Shown piece by piece: positions 24,587-32,844 of a stretch of DNA of 64,000 nucleotides. The DNA comes from SG8-41 sp036555615. Its GTDB lineage: Bacteria; Pseudomonadota; Gammaproteobacteria; Burkholderiales; SG8-41. The DNA is taken from the NCBI GenBank assembly GCA_036555615.1, contig DATBKZ010000006.1, positions 48,095-112,094 of the forward strand. Direction: 5' to 3'. Position 1 is the stretch's first letter; every line of letters starts with the position of its first letter. Both the position numbers and the translations under genes were made by a program. Below the pieces are notes generated by a model. The model saw only the letters and a program-made list of their open reading frames with translations, was not told the origin of the DNA and did no database searches.

Positions 24587-25473
24587 ACGGCCTCCCGCAG
24601 CCACACGGCATCCACCCGGTTCGCTTCCCGCCTGAGGAGCGCCTCAGTGCGCAACCGCGCCCGCCGGTAGCTCACTGTTCCGTCGACGGCGAAGAACCGC
24701 GTCGCCACCGCGATTTCCGCGTCGCTTGCCTGGAGCTTCAGTTGCGCGATGCGCGTCAGGACGTCGGTGCGGTCCTTGAAGAATGCGCGGTCGCGGCTTG
24801 CGATCAGGCGCCGCGCATCGGCGAGCGCAAGATTCTCGAAGCGCGCCGCCAGCACCTCCGCGGGCGCGGTGTTGGCATTGACCGGCGTCGGCTGCGGCAG
24901 CACCGTGACAAACGGCCGCAGCCGCTCGATCGTGGCGGCGCTGACGCCCTTGACCCCCAGCAGATCGTCGATCGCGCCGAGCCCGAGCGCGACCTGCTTG
25001 CGCCCACTCTCGCCCGGCACTGCGGCAAGCACGCGCTCCGCAATGGGCTCGGCGAGTGTTTCGCTTGAACCGACAAGCGCCAATAGCCTGCGCAACACGT
25101 CAACCTCGCGCGGAATCAGGCCTTTCGGCCCCGCAAGGTTGCGCAGATTGAACTTGGATTGCTCGTCGCGGATCCCGCCAGCGAGATAGACCGGATCGCG
25201 CCCGTCGTCCGGGTTGAGATGGGTGTCGGCAAGCGGCACGGCCCACGGCTCCCCGGCATGGTCCACGCTGGAGGTGCGCGCGTCCTCCCTCAGGATCACG
25301 CCGGCCCAGTCGATCGCGCCGCGTATGAGCCATTTCGCCTGGGCGTACGAGAGCTCGTTTTCCGCCTGGCGCGCGACGACGCTCTGCCGCCAGAACGCGC
25401 CCGCCACCAGCGTCGCCGTCACCGCGACGACGAGCATCGCCATCACCACGGCGGCGCCGCGCTCCGCCCTCAT
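24583..25473 (-). CDS. gspK: Type II secretion minor pseudopilin GspK
   Basis: GspK caps the pseudopilus tip with GspI and GspJ. The 296 residues begin with a short prepilin leader (MRAERG) and the hydrophobic helix AAVVMAMLVVAVTATLVAG. As usual for GspK, there is no Glu at position 5 of the mature protein. The large globular domain has NAEN-type helices and two helix-hairpin-helix-like blocks, including VNANTAPAEVLAARF. Its ATG overlaps the gspJ stop (ATGA). Confidence 0.92.
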   Translation of the reverse strand: MRAERGAAVVMAMLVVAVTATLVAGAFWRQSVVARQAENELSYAQAKWLIRGAIDWAGVILREDARTSSVDHAGEPWAVPLADTHLNPDDGRDPVYLAGGIRDEQSKFNLRNLAGPKGLIPREVDVLRRLLALVGSSETLAEPIAERVLAAVPGESGRKQVALGLGAIDDLLGVKGVSAATIERLRPFVTVLPQPTPVNANTAPAEVLAARFENLALADARRLIASRDRAFFKDRTDVLTRIAQLKLQASDAEIAVATRFFAVDGTVSYRRARLRTEALLRREANRVDAVWLREAV

Positions 25474-26075
25474 AGCACGAAAACCCGCACGTAGCGCGCG
25501 CCGTCGGCGGCTACGACCGTCACTTCGATTGCGGTCGCGCGGGCAGGCGGCTGCAGCCTCGCTGCGCCCGTTCCCGGCTCGGTCCAGAATCCGCCGGAGT
25601 ACGCCCGCACCGAGAGCCCCCGCGCGCCAGGGAGCACGTGAACCGCGTTGCTCGCCGTCGCAACCGGCAACTCGGCCGCGGCCGGCGAAGCGCTGCGCGT
25701 GAGCGCCGCATCGGCAACGCGATAGACGATGCGCTGCGCGCGCGCCGGGCCGCCGCCCCGGGGCGCGATGCGCACGATCTCGAGCGCAACGGTGCCGTCG
25801 CCGGCGTCGTAAACGGCGATTGAGGGCGGCAGCAGGCCGGGCGGCGATTGCGGCAGAAGCATGGCGTCCGCAGCACGCTGGGCAATGTCGCGCTCGAGCT
25901 GGGACAGCACGCGCAGCACGCGCGAAAGGTCCTCGGTATCGCGGTCGATGCGCTCGCGCTGCCCGGAGACGTAGTCGAGCCCGCGCCAGGAGATGACGCC
26001 AAGCAGCCCGAGGAGCGCGATCGCCACCAGCATCTCGACGAGCGTAAATCCAGGGGTCGGGCGCGACTTGAGCAT
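25470..26075 (-). CDS. gspJ: Type II secretion minor pseudopilin GspJ
   Basis: The 201-residue protein has a prepilin signal: leader ending PTPG, then FTLVEMLVAIALLGLLGVI, with the conserved Glu at mature position 5. The prepilin peptidase would cut after the Gly. The remainder is a globular domain with a final strand YVRVFVL. GspJ forms the tip complex with GspI and GspK. It starts 4 bases after the gspI stop. Confidence 0.92.
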   Translation of the reverse strand: MLKSRPTPGFTLVEMLVAIALLGLLGVISWRGLDYVSGQRERIDRDTEDLSRVLRVLSQLERDIAQRAADAMLLPQSPPGLLPPSIAVYDAGDGTVALEIVRIAPRGGGPARAQRIVYRVADAALTRSASPAAAELPVATASNAVHVLPGARGLSVRAYSGGFWTEPGTGAARLQPPARATAIEVTVVAADGARYVRVFVL

Positions 26076-26079
26076 GGCC

Positions 26080-26454
26080 TCAGGACTCGCGCGGAAGAAT
26101 GCCGATCAGCTCGGCAAGCAGGTGGTCGCGGTCGGCTCCCGCGTACACGCGCACTTCGATGCGGCGAAACAGCGGATTCGGCGTCGCCTTGGCCTCCTCG
26201 ACGCACTCGAGCGGCACGCCGCCCTGCGGGCAGGAGACGGTGCGGCTGCCGATGCCGGGAAAGGCGCGCGCAGCGCGCAGCTCGGCGATTCGGTTCTCCG
26301 CGGAGATCTGCGCGAGCAGACGCAGCTTCAGCTCGGCGCCGGTCTGCGCCATCGTGCCCACGGCGCGCAGGCCCGCGAGCAGCGCCACGGCGACGATCGC
26401 GAGCGCCACCAGCACTTCGATGAGCGTGAAGCCAAACGCGCGGTGGCTGCTCAT
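26080..26454 (-). CDS. gspI: Type II secretion minor pseudopilin GspI
   Basis: The 124-residue pseudopilin has a leader ending in AFG, followed by FTLIEVLVALAIVAVALLAG, the N-methylated helix with Glu5. The body ends with the strand RRIEVRVYAG seen in GspI. It helps nucleate the pseudopilus tip. The ATG overlaps the gspH stop by 4 bases (ATGA). Confidence 0.92.
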   Translation of the reverse strand: MSSHRAFGFTLIEVLVALAIVAVALLAGLRAVGTMAQTGAELKLRLLAQISAENRIAELRAARAFPGIGSRTVSCPQGGVPLECVEEAKATPNPLFRRIEVRVYAGADRDHLLAELIGILPRES

Positions 26455-26891
26455 TCGACCGGCTTCAGGTTGCCAAGCGGATCGAGCGTGAGCCGCACTT
26501 CGGCCCCGGCAGTGGCGATGTGCAGCGTCGCCGCATCGAGCAGCGGCTCACGGCCGAACACGATGTGCCCGCCGTCGACACTGCGCACCTCGAACGGCCA
26601 TGCGCGCTCGCGCAGGACGTCATCGCGCCAGTCGCGCGCCGCCTCCTCGTCGAGCGGCCGGAAGCGGTAGCCCTTGATATCGGCTTCCCACACCAGCGTT
26701 CGGCCGGTGATCCGCGCCTCATCCTGCGCAATGCGGAAGAGAGCGCCGAGGCGCGCGGTCTCCTCGTGCAACAACCGCGCATCGCTCTGCGAAACCGATA
26801 GCGCGACCACGGCGGCGGCGATGCCGAGCAGCGCGATCACGACCAGGAGCTCGATCAGCGTGAATCCGGCGCGGCGCATGCGTGCGCGCAC
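26451..26891 (-). CDS. gspH: Type II secretion minor pseudopilin GspH
   Basis: The 146-residue protein has a leader ending RRAG, then FTLIELLVVIALLGIAAAVV with Glu5. The globular part contains the GspH beta-sheet (LVWEADIKGYRFRPLD, LRLTLDPLGNL-like end). The first start is a GTG at 26891, only 3 bases after the gspG stop; an ATG four codons later at 26879 is equally possible. Confidence 0.9.
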   Translation of the reverse strand: MRARMRRAGFTLIELLVVIALLGIAAAVVALSVSQSDARLLHEETARLGALFRIAQDEARITGRTLVWEADIKGYRFRPLDEEAARDWRDDVLRERAWPFEVRSVDGGHIVFGREPLLDAATLHIATAGAEVRLTLDPLGNLKPVE

Positions 26892-26894
26892 GAT

Positions 26895-27344
26895 CTAGAG
26901 GTCCCAGGAGCCGACGTCGGCGTCGGCCCCGCTGCCGCCGGGCTGGTTGTCTGCCCCGAGCGAGAAGACGTCGATTTCCCCGCGCACGCCGGGGCTGAGA
27001 TATTGATAAGTATTGCCCCACGGATCCTTGGGCATCTTGTCGAGATACTTCTGCCAGTTTCTCGGGAGGGGATCGCCCTGTGGCTTGTCGACGAGGGCCG
27101 CGAGGCCCTGCTCGGTGGTGGGGTAGCGTCCGTTGTCCAGGCGATAGAGCTTCAATGCCTGCATGATCGCCGCGACGTCCTGCTTGGCGGCCACCTTGCG
27201 CGCCTCATCGGTACGGCCGACCACGCGGGGCACGATCAGCACCGCGAGGATGCCGAGGATCACGACGACGACCATGATCTCGACCAGCGTGAAGCCGCGC
27301 GCGGAGTTCACGGCCGGGCGTGCTGTGCGGGTCGCTTCGATCAT
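26895..27344 (-). CDS. gspG: Type II secretion major pseudopilin GspG
   Basis: GspG is the main subunit of the pseudopilus. The 149 residues start with a 17-residue leader ending ARG, then FTLVEIMVVVVILGILAVLI, with Glu5. The conserved body follows: DVAAIMQALKLYRLDNGRYP, TTEQGLAALV, and PWGNTYQYLSPG with the GspG calcium loop. The ATG at 27344 has GGTGG close upstream; reading further upstream adds only non-coding sequence. It is the first gene of the minus-strand operon, with a likely promoter at 27391-27419. Confidence 0.95.
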   Translation of the reverse strand: MIEATRTARPAVNSARGFTLVEIMVVVVILGILAVLIVPRVVGRTDEARKVAAKQDVAAIMQALKLYRLDNGRYPTTEQGLAALVDKPQGDPLPRNWQKYLDKMPKDPWGNTYQYLSPGVRGEIDVFSLGADNQPGGSGADADVGSWDL

Positions 27345-27390
27345 GTTTCCACCGTCAGACAGAATCCGTGGGCACGCATTTGCGCTTCGT

Positions 27391-27419
27391 ATTATGTTTC
27401 CGCCCACCCATAAGAGCAA
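27391..27419 (-). promoter_or_regulatory. Predicted sigma-70 promoter of the gspG-F operon
   Basis: On the minus strand TTGCTC (27419-27414) and CATAAT (27396-27391) are separated by exactly 17 bases. Transcription would start near 27384, leaving about 40 bases of leader before the gspG ATG. The surrounding sequence is AT-richer than the coding regions. Confidence 0.6.
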
Positions 27420-27560
27420 GGAGCATCCCGGCACGCCGGTGCAATTCGTCACGCCGAACTCATGGCGACAGGAGCAGGCGGTGCCTTTACTGGCGCGCAC
27501 CCGGCATCTATCATCGGCGCTGGGGACGATCAACTGACCCGGGTGAATCGGCCTGCCTCG

Positions 27561-28040
27561 ATGTTGCGCATTCGGCCATGGTCGCGAATCGGCATCTCGA
27601 GCGCGAATCTCGCGCGCGCGTGTGCGTTCGTGCTCGTGCTCGCGCTCGCTGTGACGATCACGGCCGGCGTGCTGGAAATCAGTGCGCGCCGTACTGCCTC
27701 CGAGCCCGTCCGCCCCGTCACGCTGGGCGATGCGGCTCCGCGCACGCGCGCGGCGGACGTTGCGCCCGTTGCCTTCCTGTTCGGCGCGCTGCCGGGCGCC
27801 AACGGCAGCGACATCAGGGTCGTGGGCGTCATTGCGCAGGGTGCGCGCGGAGAGGGAATTGCGCTGCTCGCGGTGGACGGCCGGCCGCCGCTTGCGGTGC
27901 GCGCGGGCACGGATATCGCGGCCGGCGTCACGCTCGCGGAAGTGCGCGCCGACCGGGTGGTGATCAGCCGCTCGGGCGCGCTTCAGGAAATCCGGCTACC
28001 CGCCAAGCCCGCGCCGGACGGCATCGTCAAGGTGCGTTGA
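27561..28040 (+). CDS. gspC: Type II secretion protein GspC (divergent)
   Basis: GspC couples the inner-membrane platform to the secretin. The 159 residues from ATG 27561 have one N-terminal membrane span (about residues 15-36) and a periplasmic HR domain with the block VAFLFGALPGANGSDIRVVG and the closing LQEIRLPAKP. No PDZ domain or coiled coil follows, so this is a short GspC. In-frame starts at 27543 (GTG) and 27462 (ATG) are also possible; none has a clear ribosome site. It reads away from gspG, unlike the usual position at the head of the operon. Confidence 0.82.
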   Translation: MLRIRPWSRIGISSANLARACAFVLVLALAVTITAGVLEISARRTASEPVRPVTLGDAAPRTRAADVAPVAFLFGALPGANGSDIRVVGVIAQGARGEGIALLAVDGRPPLAVRAGTDIAAGVTLAEVRADRVVISRSGALQEIRLPAKPAPDGIVKVR

Positions 28041-28065
28041 GCCGACAAGGTTCGGTCAGCCTCCG

Positions 28066-28079
28066 GTCCGGATCCGGAC
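28066..28079. repeat. 14-bp perfect palindrome between convergent genes
   Basis: GTCCGGATCCGGAC at 28066-28079 is an exact palindrome with weaker pairing extending outside it. It lies between the ends of gspC and the leftward lipoprotein gene. It may act as a simple transcription end point for both, but no T run follows. Confidence 0.3.
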
Positions 28080-28099
28080 GGTTTGCGACGCCGGAACGG

Positions 28100-29452
28100 C
28101 TAGCGAATGGCATGCTTGAGCATGCCCGAGCCGAAGTCTCGATAGACAATGTGAACACGGCCTGCGCCATCGACCGCAATGGTGCAGTCTCCTGTAGTGC
28201 TCGCGGCATCGACGAAAGCTATCTGCCAGTTTCCGCCAACGCCGGACGCATGGCGCAAGTCGCTGTTGGCATCCGAATAACAGAGGTGCATCACACCGTT
28301 CCGATCCTCCACGGCTGAAACGGAACCTGGGACCCACCACGTCTGATCGACGGGTGTCTCAATCCAGACCGCGTCCAGTCTGCTTATCAGCACTAGCGTC
28401 CAGCCGGTCGCGAGTCTCCGCCAGTAGGCTGCAAAGACGCCGAATGCTGACCCGTAGTGGATGGAAGCACCCGACTGGGAGGCTACCTGCGCGTCATTGA
28501 ACACTCGCGTATCGATTCCTGCGACGTTTCGATAGACACTGACGCTTCCCGGCAGGGATCCAAGCACCAGGAAGTACGGATTGCTGCTGCCGTCCACCGC
28601 CACGGAGCGCGGCCCGGGCTGGAGGGCCTCATTGAAAGCCGGAAATATCGATTGCCACACTCCGCTCGCGTTGCCCGTCCTCCAATACTCGCTGCAGCCG
28701 ACCGGGCAATGCATGTAGGCGGCGAAGGCAGTATCTCCATTTGCATCCACGGCAATGCCACCGTTCGCGTCGGTGCCAGTGAGGTGATTGGTGATGGTGG
28801 TCAGACTCCATCCGGTCACGTCGCTGACTGCGTAGCGCACACGCTTCAAGCCCGATTGCGTGTCGGTCCAATTGTAAGTCAGATGCAATCGATCGCTGCC
28901 GTCCACGGCGAGCGACGGCCTGCCGCCACTATCGACAACGTTGTCCTGACCCCATGCGCCGGCGGAGTAGCGACGATATCGAATGTCGCTGCCATTGCTG
29001 TATGCAAGATGAACGCCGCCTGCGCTGTCCGCTACCATCGTCGGAGATTGACCGGCGCCTAACGCCGCAATCGTCCAGCCAGGAGTCGGGCCCGGCGTCG
29101 TCGCACACGCGACATTGCTGCTGTCGGTATTGCCAATCGGAAACGTTACCGCAAACGCCTGGTAGCAGTGTGTTTCGCCCGGGCCGACCCTGCCGTCGTG
29201 CAGCAACTGGTCTGGGGGCGCATGGGTGCCGAGCAAGACGCCGTCGCGATATACGGCCAGATAGCTGTACGTGCCCGAGGTCGGGGCGGTGAGCTGGTAA
29301 TCGATCTGACTGGGCGTGGCTGCTGCCGCGGAAATCGTCATGGTTCCTGACGTACTGCCGCCACCCGACCCTCCACCGCATGCAGTCAGGGTCGCCAACA
29401 AGAATCCTGCGGCTACTCGCACCAGAAATCGATATTCGATAGGCACGACCAT
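28100..29452 (-). CDS. Putative secreted lipoprotein with repeated beta strands
   Basis: About 450 residues from the ATG at 29452, which has AGGA 12 bases upstream; a GTG at 29512 would add 20 residues. The signal peptide ends in a lipobox TLTAC followed by a Gly/Ser linker. The body begins with a fibronectin-like stretch (YQLTAPTSGTYSYLAVYRDG). It then repeats units of the kind D-G-x-G-R-x-H-L-x-Y (SAGGVHLAYSNGSDIRYR, GSDRLHLTYNW, RNGVMHLCYSDANSDLRH, GAGRVHIVYRD), which suggests a beta-propeller. No enzymatic motif is seen. G+C is visibly lower than in the flanking operons. Confidence 0.7.
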   Translation of the reverse strand: MVVPIEYRFLVRVAAGFLLATLTACGGGSGGGSTSGTMTISAAAATPSQIDYQLTAPTSGTYSYLAVYRDGVLLGTHAPPDQLLHDGRVGPGETHCYQAFAVTFPIGNTDSSNVACATTPGPTPGWTIAALGAGQSPTMVADSAGGVHLAYSNGSDIRYRRYSAGAWGQDNVVDSGGRPSLAVDGSDRLHLTYNWTDTQSGLKRVRYAVSDVTGWSLTTITNHLTGTDANGGIAVDANGDTAFAAYMHCPVGCSEYWRTGNASGVWQSIFPAFNEALQPGPRSVAVDGSSNPYFLVLGSLPGSVSVYRNVAGIDTRVFNDAQVASQSGASIHYGSAFGVFAAYWRRLATGWTLVLISRLDAVWIETPVDQTWWVPGSVSAVEDRNGVMHLCYSDANSDLRHASGVGGNWQIAFVDAASTTGDCTIAVDGAGRVHIVYRDFGSGMLKHAIR

Positions 29453-29540
29453 CAGTCCGGTCCTATGCGGCAGGGGCCCTGCCATCGTCACGTCAACGTG
29501 CCGCTTCCTCACGACGCGAATCCTGCGCCGTATGAGCTAG

Positions 29541-29574
29541 CAGATAACTTACCCGACGATTTCAGATGACTTAC
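29541..29574. promoter_or_regulatory. Direct repeats CAGATRACTTAC, 22-bp period
   Basis: CAGATAACTTAC at 29541-29552 and CAGATGACTTAC at 29563-29574 differ at one base and are 22 bases apart, two helical turns. They lie upstream of the lipoprotein gene that reads left from 29452 (or 29512), in an AT-rich gap of 250 bases that otherwise shows nothing recognisable. Tandem binding by a regulator is a reasonable guess. Confidence 0.35.
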
Positions 29575-29702
29575 ATGCAGCATGGCATACCGGGATGGGT
29601 CATTTTTTCCCCATGAAATCAATGAATCAGCTGGGACTTCTGGTATGTTGGCCGCGCTCCCGGGCAATTCAACCGGTGTTAGGAGTTGCAGCAGCGAGCG
29701 GC

Positions 29703-30680
29703 CTACTGCCGGCGCGTCGCCTGCGCCAGCGCGGCTTCGATGATCTTCACGACCTCCGCCTCGTAGCCGCGGATGAATGCGACACTTTCCTTTGACGCAA
29801 TGTTGCGCGCCTTCATGAAATTGGCTGGCGAGGGCTTGGCGGCGTCCACGCGCCGGAAAAACTCGACGGTGCGGGCGAGATCGCGGCCTAGTGCGTTGTA
29901 GACGCGCTCGGATAGCGGGAAATGGCGGCTGTAGGTCATCTCGCTCGCCATGCCGACGTTGTTGATAGACCCCCTCCTCCATGCCAGCGCCCGCTCCGCC
30001 CTGCGGAACACACGGGTCCGCTCCTTCAGCAGCATCTCGGCCGACATCTCCTTGCGCTCGTAGCGCACGTAGTGCGCCGCGAGCTGCCCGTAGAGCGCCG
30101 TGACGCTGTAAGTGCGCTTGGATTCCAGGTCCGTGTAGCGCTGGATCGCGGTGTACTCGCGGGCGCCGGGGCCGTATTTCTCCCGGCTGAACTGCGCCAT
30201 CGCCTGGTAGGCGATCAGGTTGCAGAGCGCCTCCTCGATGCCGTACGGAAGATCGTACTGCTCGTGGCAGTCCTCATGAAAGACGAGATAGAGGAAGCGC
30301 TGCAGCTGCCCTCCGATCACCTCGGGACTGACGGCGGCGCCGACTTCGCCCAGCACCTCCACCGTGCCGAAATAGACGTCCGCGCCATCGGCGTGGGCCC
30401 GGCACTCCCGCTCGGTCGCCACGTCATACCATTTGATTGCCGGATCCTCGTACGAGTACGGCAAATAGAGGGGCGAAACGTGGCCGCAGAACGGGACGCT
30501 CTTCTGCTCTTCGGAGAACTCGAGGAAGGTAGCGGTTTTCCTGAAGCCGATGCGCTGCTCAAACGTCCTGACCTGCTCGAGGAGCGGCTCCCACGCCTTC
30601 GGGACGCGCACGCCGCACGCCGCCACCGCCGCCAACAGCAGCATGACAGCCGCAAGCTTGACCCCCACCCAGCGATTCAC
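29703..30680 (-). CDS. HExxH-containing lipoprotein (putative metallopeptidase)
   Basis: The start is a GTG at 30680 with AAGGAG upstream, giving 325 residues. The signal peptide ends with AAVAAC, a lipobox, so the protein is likely lipid-anchored in the envelope. The key feature is VFHEDCHEQYDLPYGIEEAL: an HExxH zinc motif followed by Glu residues 14-15 positions later that could be the third ligand. The length and motif position recall the predicted aminopeptidases of COG4324, but I cannot confirm that. A pair of aromatic-rich helices follows, with many Arg and Glu. Confidence 0.65.
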   Translation of the reverse strand: MNRWVGVKLAAVMLLLAAVAACGVRVPKAWEPLLEQVRTFEQRIGFRKTATFLEFSEEQKSVPFCGHVSPLYLPYSYEDPAIKWYDVATERECRAHADGADVYFGTVEVLGEVGAAVSPEVIGGQLQRFLYLVFHEDCHEQYDLPYGIEEALCNLIAYQAMAQFSREKYGPGAREYTAIQRYTDLESKRTYSVTALYGQLAAHYVRYERKEMSAEMLLKERTRVFRRAERALAWRRGSINNVGMASEMTYSRHFPLSERVYNALGRDLARTVEFFRRVDAAKPSPANFMKARNIASKESVAFIRGYEAEVVKIIEAALAQATRRQ

Positions 30681-30784
30681 GTCTATCCCCGCTCCTTTGT
30701 CCGCGCGAACAGAATAACGCATGGCCGGATTGAAGGATGACAGTCGCCGGCGCAAAATCGCGATTTCCCCCGGAGCCTGGTCTC

Positions 30785-31369
30785 ATGAGAGCAATCGGTC
30801 TGCTGCTTGCCGCGGGGCTTGCCCCCTCCGGCGCGCAAGCAGAGGATGCCGAGCGGCTGCGCAAGGCCATGGCTGAGGCGCCCGTGAACACCTTTCGCTA
30901 CGTCGACAGCCATCTGGTGTGCAAGCAGGACACCCCTGCGCAGAACTACCTCGCCTGCCTGCGAATCGGACAGCTCCGGATCGGTGATTCTTTTAGCTCC
31001 GTCTCGGAGCGCTATCCTCGGCCCCTTAACGTTGTCGCGCTCGAAGGCGGTATTTCCGCCTCCGCATTCCCGATCGTCACCACCACGGATACGCACGCCT
31101 ATTGGGTCATCGGCCATCGCGACGACAAGATCGTCTCGATCCAGCTCACCGGCAACTACTCGCACCCGGATCTCGCGTTCGCGACCATCCGCCTGAACGA
31201 CACCGAGGAAAAGGTGCTGGCGACGCTCGGCCCCCGGGCCACGATCACGGTGGTGAAGGAAATCGGAGCACTGCTGTGGGACTACCGTCCGTTCCCGATC
31301 TCGATCGAGCTCGTTCACGGAAGGGTGTATTCCATCAAGGTCGCCGCCCCTGATCTCACCCCGCAATAA
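30785..31369 (+). CDS. Uncharacterised secreted protein
   Basis: The product is 194 residues from the ATG at 30785 (GGAG nearby). A signal peptide ends near APSGAQA. The mature part has two Cys (LVCKQD, LACLRIG), then IRIGDSFSSV-like and strands ending YSIKVAAPDL. There are two similar halves (LRIGDSFSSVSERYP and IRLNDTEEKVLATLGP), which looks like an internal repeat of a small alpha-beta unit. I do not recognise a family. It is divergent from the HExxH lipoprotein and 14 bases upstream of the ParB-domain gene. Confidence 0.6.
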   Translation: MRAIGLLLAAGLAPSGAQAEDAERLRKAMAEAPVNTFRYVDSHLVCKQDTPAQNYLACLRIGQLRIGDSFSSVSERYPRPLNVVALEGGISASAFPIVTTTDTHAYWVIGHRDDKIVSIQLTGNYSHPDLAFATIRLNDTEEKVLATLGPRATITVVKEIGALLWDYRPFPISIELVHGRVYSIKVAAPDLTPQ

Positions 31370-31383
31370 GAATCGGAGCAACC

Positions 31384-32379
31384 ATGGCACCGACGCCAAG
31401 ACCCAAGCCAGCAACCGGGCGCAAGCGCGCCCCCGCCAGGCGTGCGCCGAAAAAAGCGGCAGCGCGCTCGCGCGGCATTGAGCCGCAGGCATGCCGTCTC
31501 GATGCGGCATCGGGCGAGGTCGCCACATTGAGCCATCGCATCGCGCAAGAGGGCGGCGTCGTGCTCAGCGCCTACCACGAACCGCTCGGCGGCCATCCGG
31601 TAGTGTTCGCGTCGCTCCCGATCGACAGGATCGAGCCCACGCCCTTTCAGCGCGACCTGTCGGAGGCGCATCACAAGAAGCTCGCCGGCGTCCTCGACAA
31701 GACCGGTCTCTTTCTCGATCCCGTGATCGCCATCACGGCGCCGAAGGAGGGATTCTGGACACCGAACGGGCGGCACCGCCTCGCGGCGATGCGCCGGCTC
31801 GGTGCAAGGGCGATCACCGCGCTCGTTGTCCCGCGGCGAGAGATCGCCTGGCAGATCCTCGCGTTGAATACCGAGAAAGCGCACAACCTCAAGGAGCGCT
31901 CGCTCGAGGTGATCCGCATCTACCGCGGGCTGCTCGATGAGGACGGCGCGCGGCCCGAGACCGAGTTTGCCTATTACCTCGAGGAAGCGGCGCTGGTGAC
32001 GTTGGGTCTCTGCTACGAGCAGAAGAAGAATTTCGCCGGCGGAGCCTATGCGCCGATCCTGCGCCGCCTCGAGACGTTTTCCGGAGACTCGCTGCGCAAG
32101 GCGCTGCACGCGCATGAGAAGCACGCCGGCAAGGTGTTCGAGCTGGACGAACTTGTCACCGCTGCGGTGGCGAAGTTGAAAGCAAAAGGGCTCATGAGCC
32201 CCTACCTCAAGACCTTCGTCGTGGCGCGGATCAATCCCCTGCGCTGGATCCAGGGCGAGCCCCCGCCGCTCGAGGAGGTGCTGAAGACGATGCGCGACCG
32301 GGCCGCGAAGTTCAACACCGACAGGATCCGGCAGGAAGACCTCGCCGTCATGGGCGGCGCGCCGGACGACGAGGGATGA
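31384..32379 (+). CDS. ParB N-terminal domain protein (orphan)
   Basis: The 331-residue protein opens with a Lys/Arg/Ala/Pro-rich tail (about 1-30) and a ParB/Srx-type domain: PIDRIEPTPFQRDLSEAHHK, then DPVIAI and the GxxR box TPNGRHRLAAMRRLG. This box binds and hydrolyses CTP in true ParB proteins. A helical region follows, but a clear ParB helix-turn-helix is not evident and no parA lies nearby. It is therefore probably not the chromosome partition protein; a DNA-binding or regulatory role is inferred. GGAG precedes the ATG. Confidence 0.72.
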   Translation: MAPTPRPKPATGRKRAPARRAPKKAAARSRGIEPQACRLDAASGEVATLSHRIAQEGGVVLSAYHEPLGGHPVVFASLPIDRIEPTPFQRDLSEAHHKKLAGVLDKTGLFLDPVIAITAPKEGFWTPNGRHRLAAMRRLGARAITALVVPRREIAWQILALNTEKAHNLKERSLEVIRIYRGLLDEDGARPETEFAYYLEEAALVTLGLCYEQKKNFAGGAYAPILRRLETFSGDSLRKALHAHEKHAGKVFELDELVTAAVAKLKAKGLMSPYLKTFVVARINPLRWIQGEPPPLEEVLKTMRDRAAKFNTDRIRQEDLAVMGGAPDDEG

Positions 32380-32415
32380 TGGATGAGGGATGAGGGCTGA
32401 AAGGAAGAGGAACGG

Positions 32416-32760
32416 TTACGACTTGCTGTTCAGCTTGAGCGAATACTGCTCCTCCAGATAGAGCTTGATCAGGCTTCTTCCCCGGCCGTCGATCTCCACC
32501 ACCTTGGTGCCCGCTCCCGCCGGGCTGACGTGCCTCACTTCGACCTTGCAGATAAGGGTCTTGCCCGGGAACAGCTCGCACTTGAAATCGAGCACTTGCC
32601 CCACCGAAACTTCCTTGCTGCACAGAACCAGGAAGCCGTTGTCGCTCATATCCTGGACCATGCACGGGAACCAGGCATCCTCGATGATCACCACCGGCTT
32701 CGCCGACCCCCGTTCCTTCACGGCGATCCGCGCTTCCGCGCGCAGTTCACGCCCTCTCAT
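32416..32760 (-). CDS. PilZ-domain protein
   Basis: The 114-residue single-domain protein is a likely cyclic-di-GMP receptor. It has the RxxxR motif (RAEAR) near the N-terminus and D-M-S-D-N-G, the (D/N)xSxxG motif, about 30 residues later. These are the two parts of the ligand site. The ATG at 32760 has GGGAG eight bases upstream and is preferred over a TTG at 32778. It lies alone after the Bug gene on the same strand; a target cannot be inferred. Confidence 0.8.
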   Translation of the reverse strand: MRGRELRAEARIAVKERGSAKPVVIIEDAWFPCMVQDMSDNGFLVLCSKEVSVGQVLDFKCELFPGKTLICKVEVRHVSPAGAGTKVVEIDGRGRSLIKLYLEEQYSLKLNSKS

Positions 32761-32844
32761 AGCGCATTCTCCCAGCAATCCAAGTTGGCACCCCGGCGGC
32801 TCGGGTCATTATGTCACCCCTCGCGGCGTCGCGTCGCATCCGGC

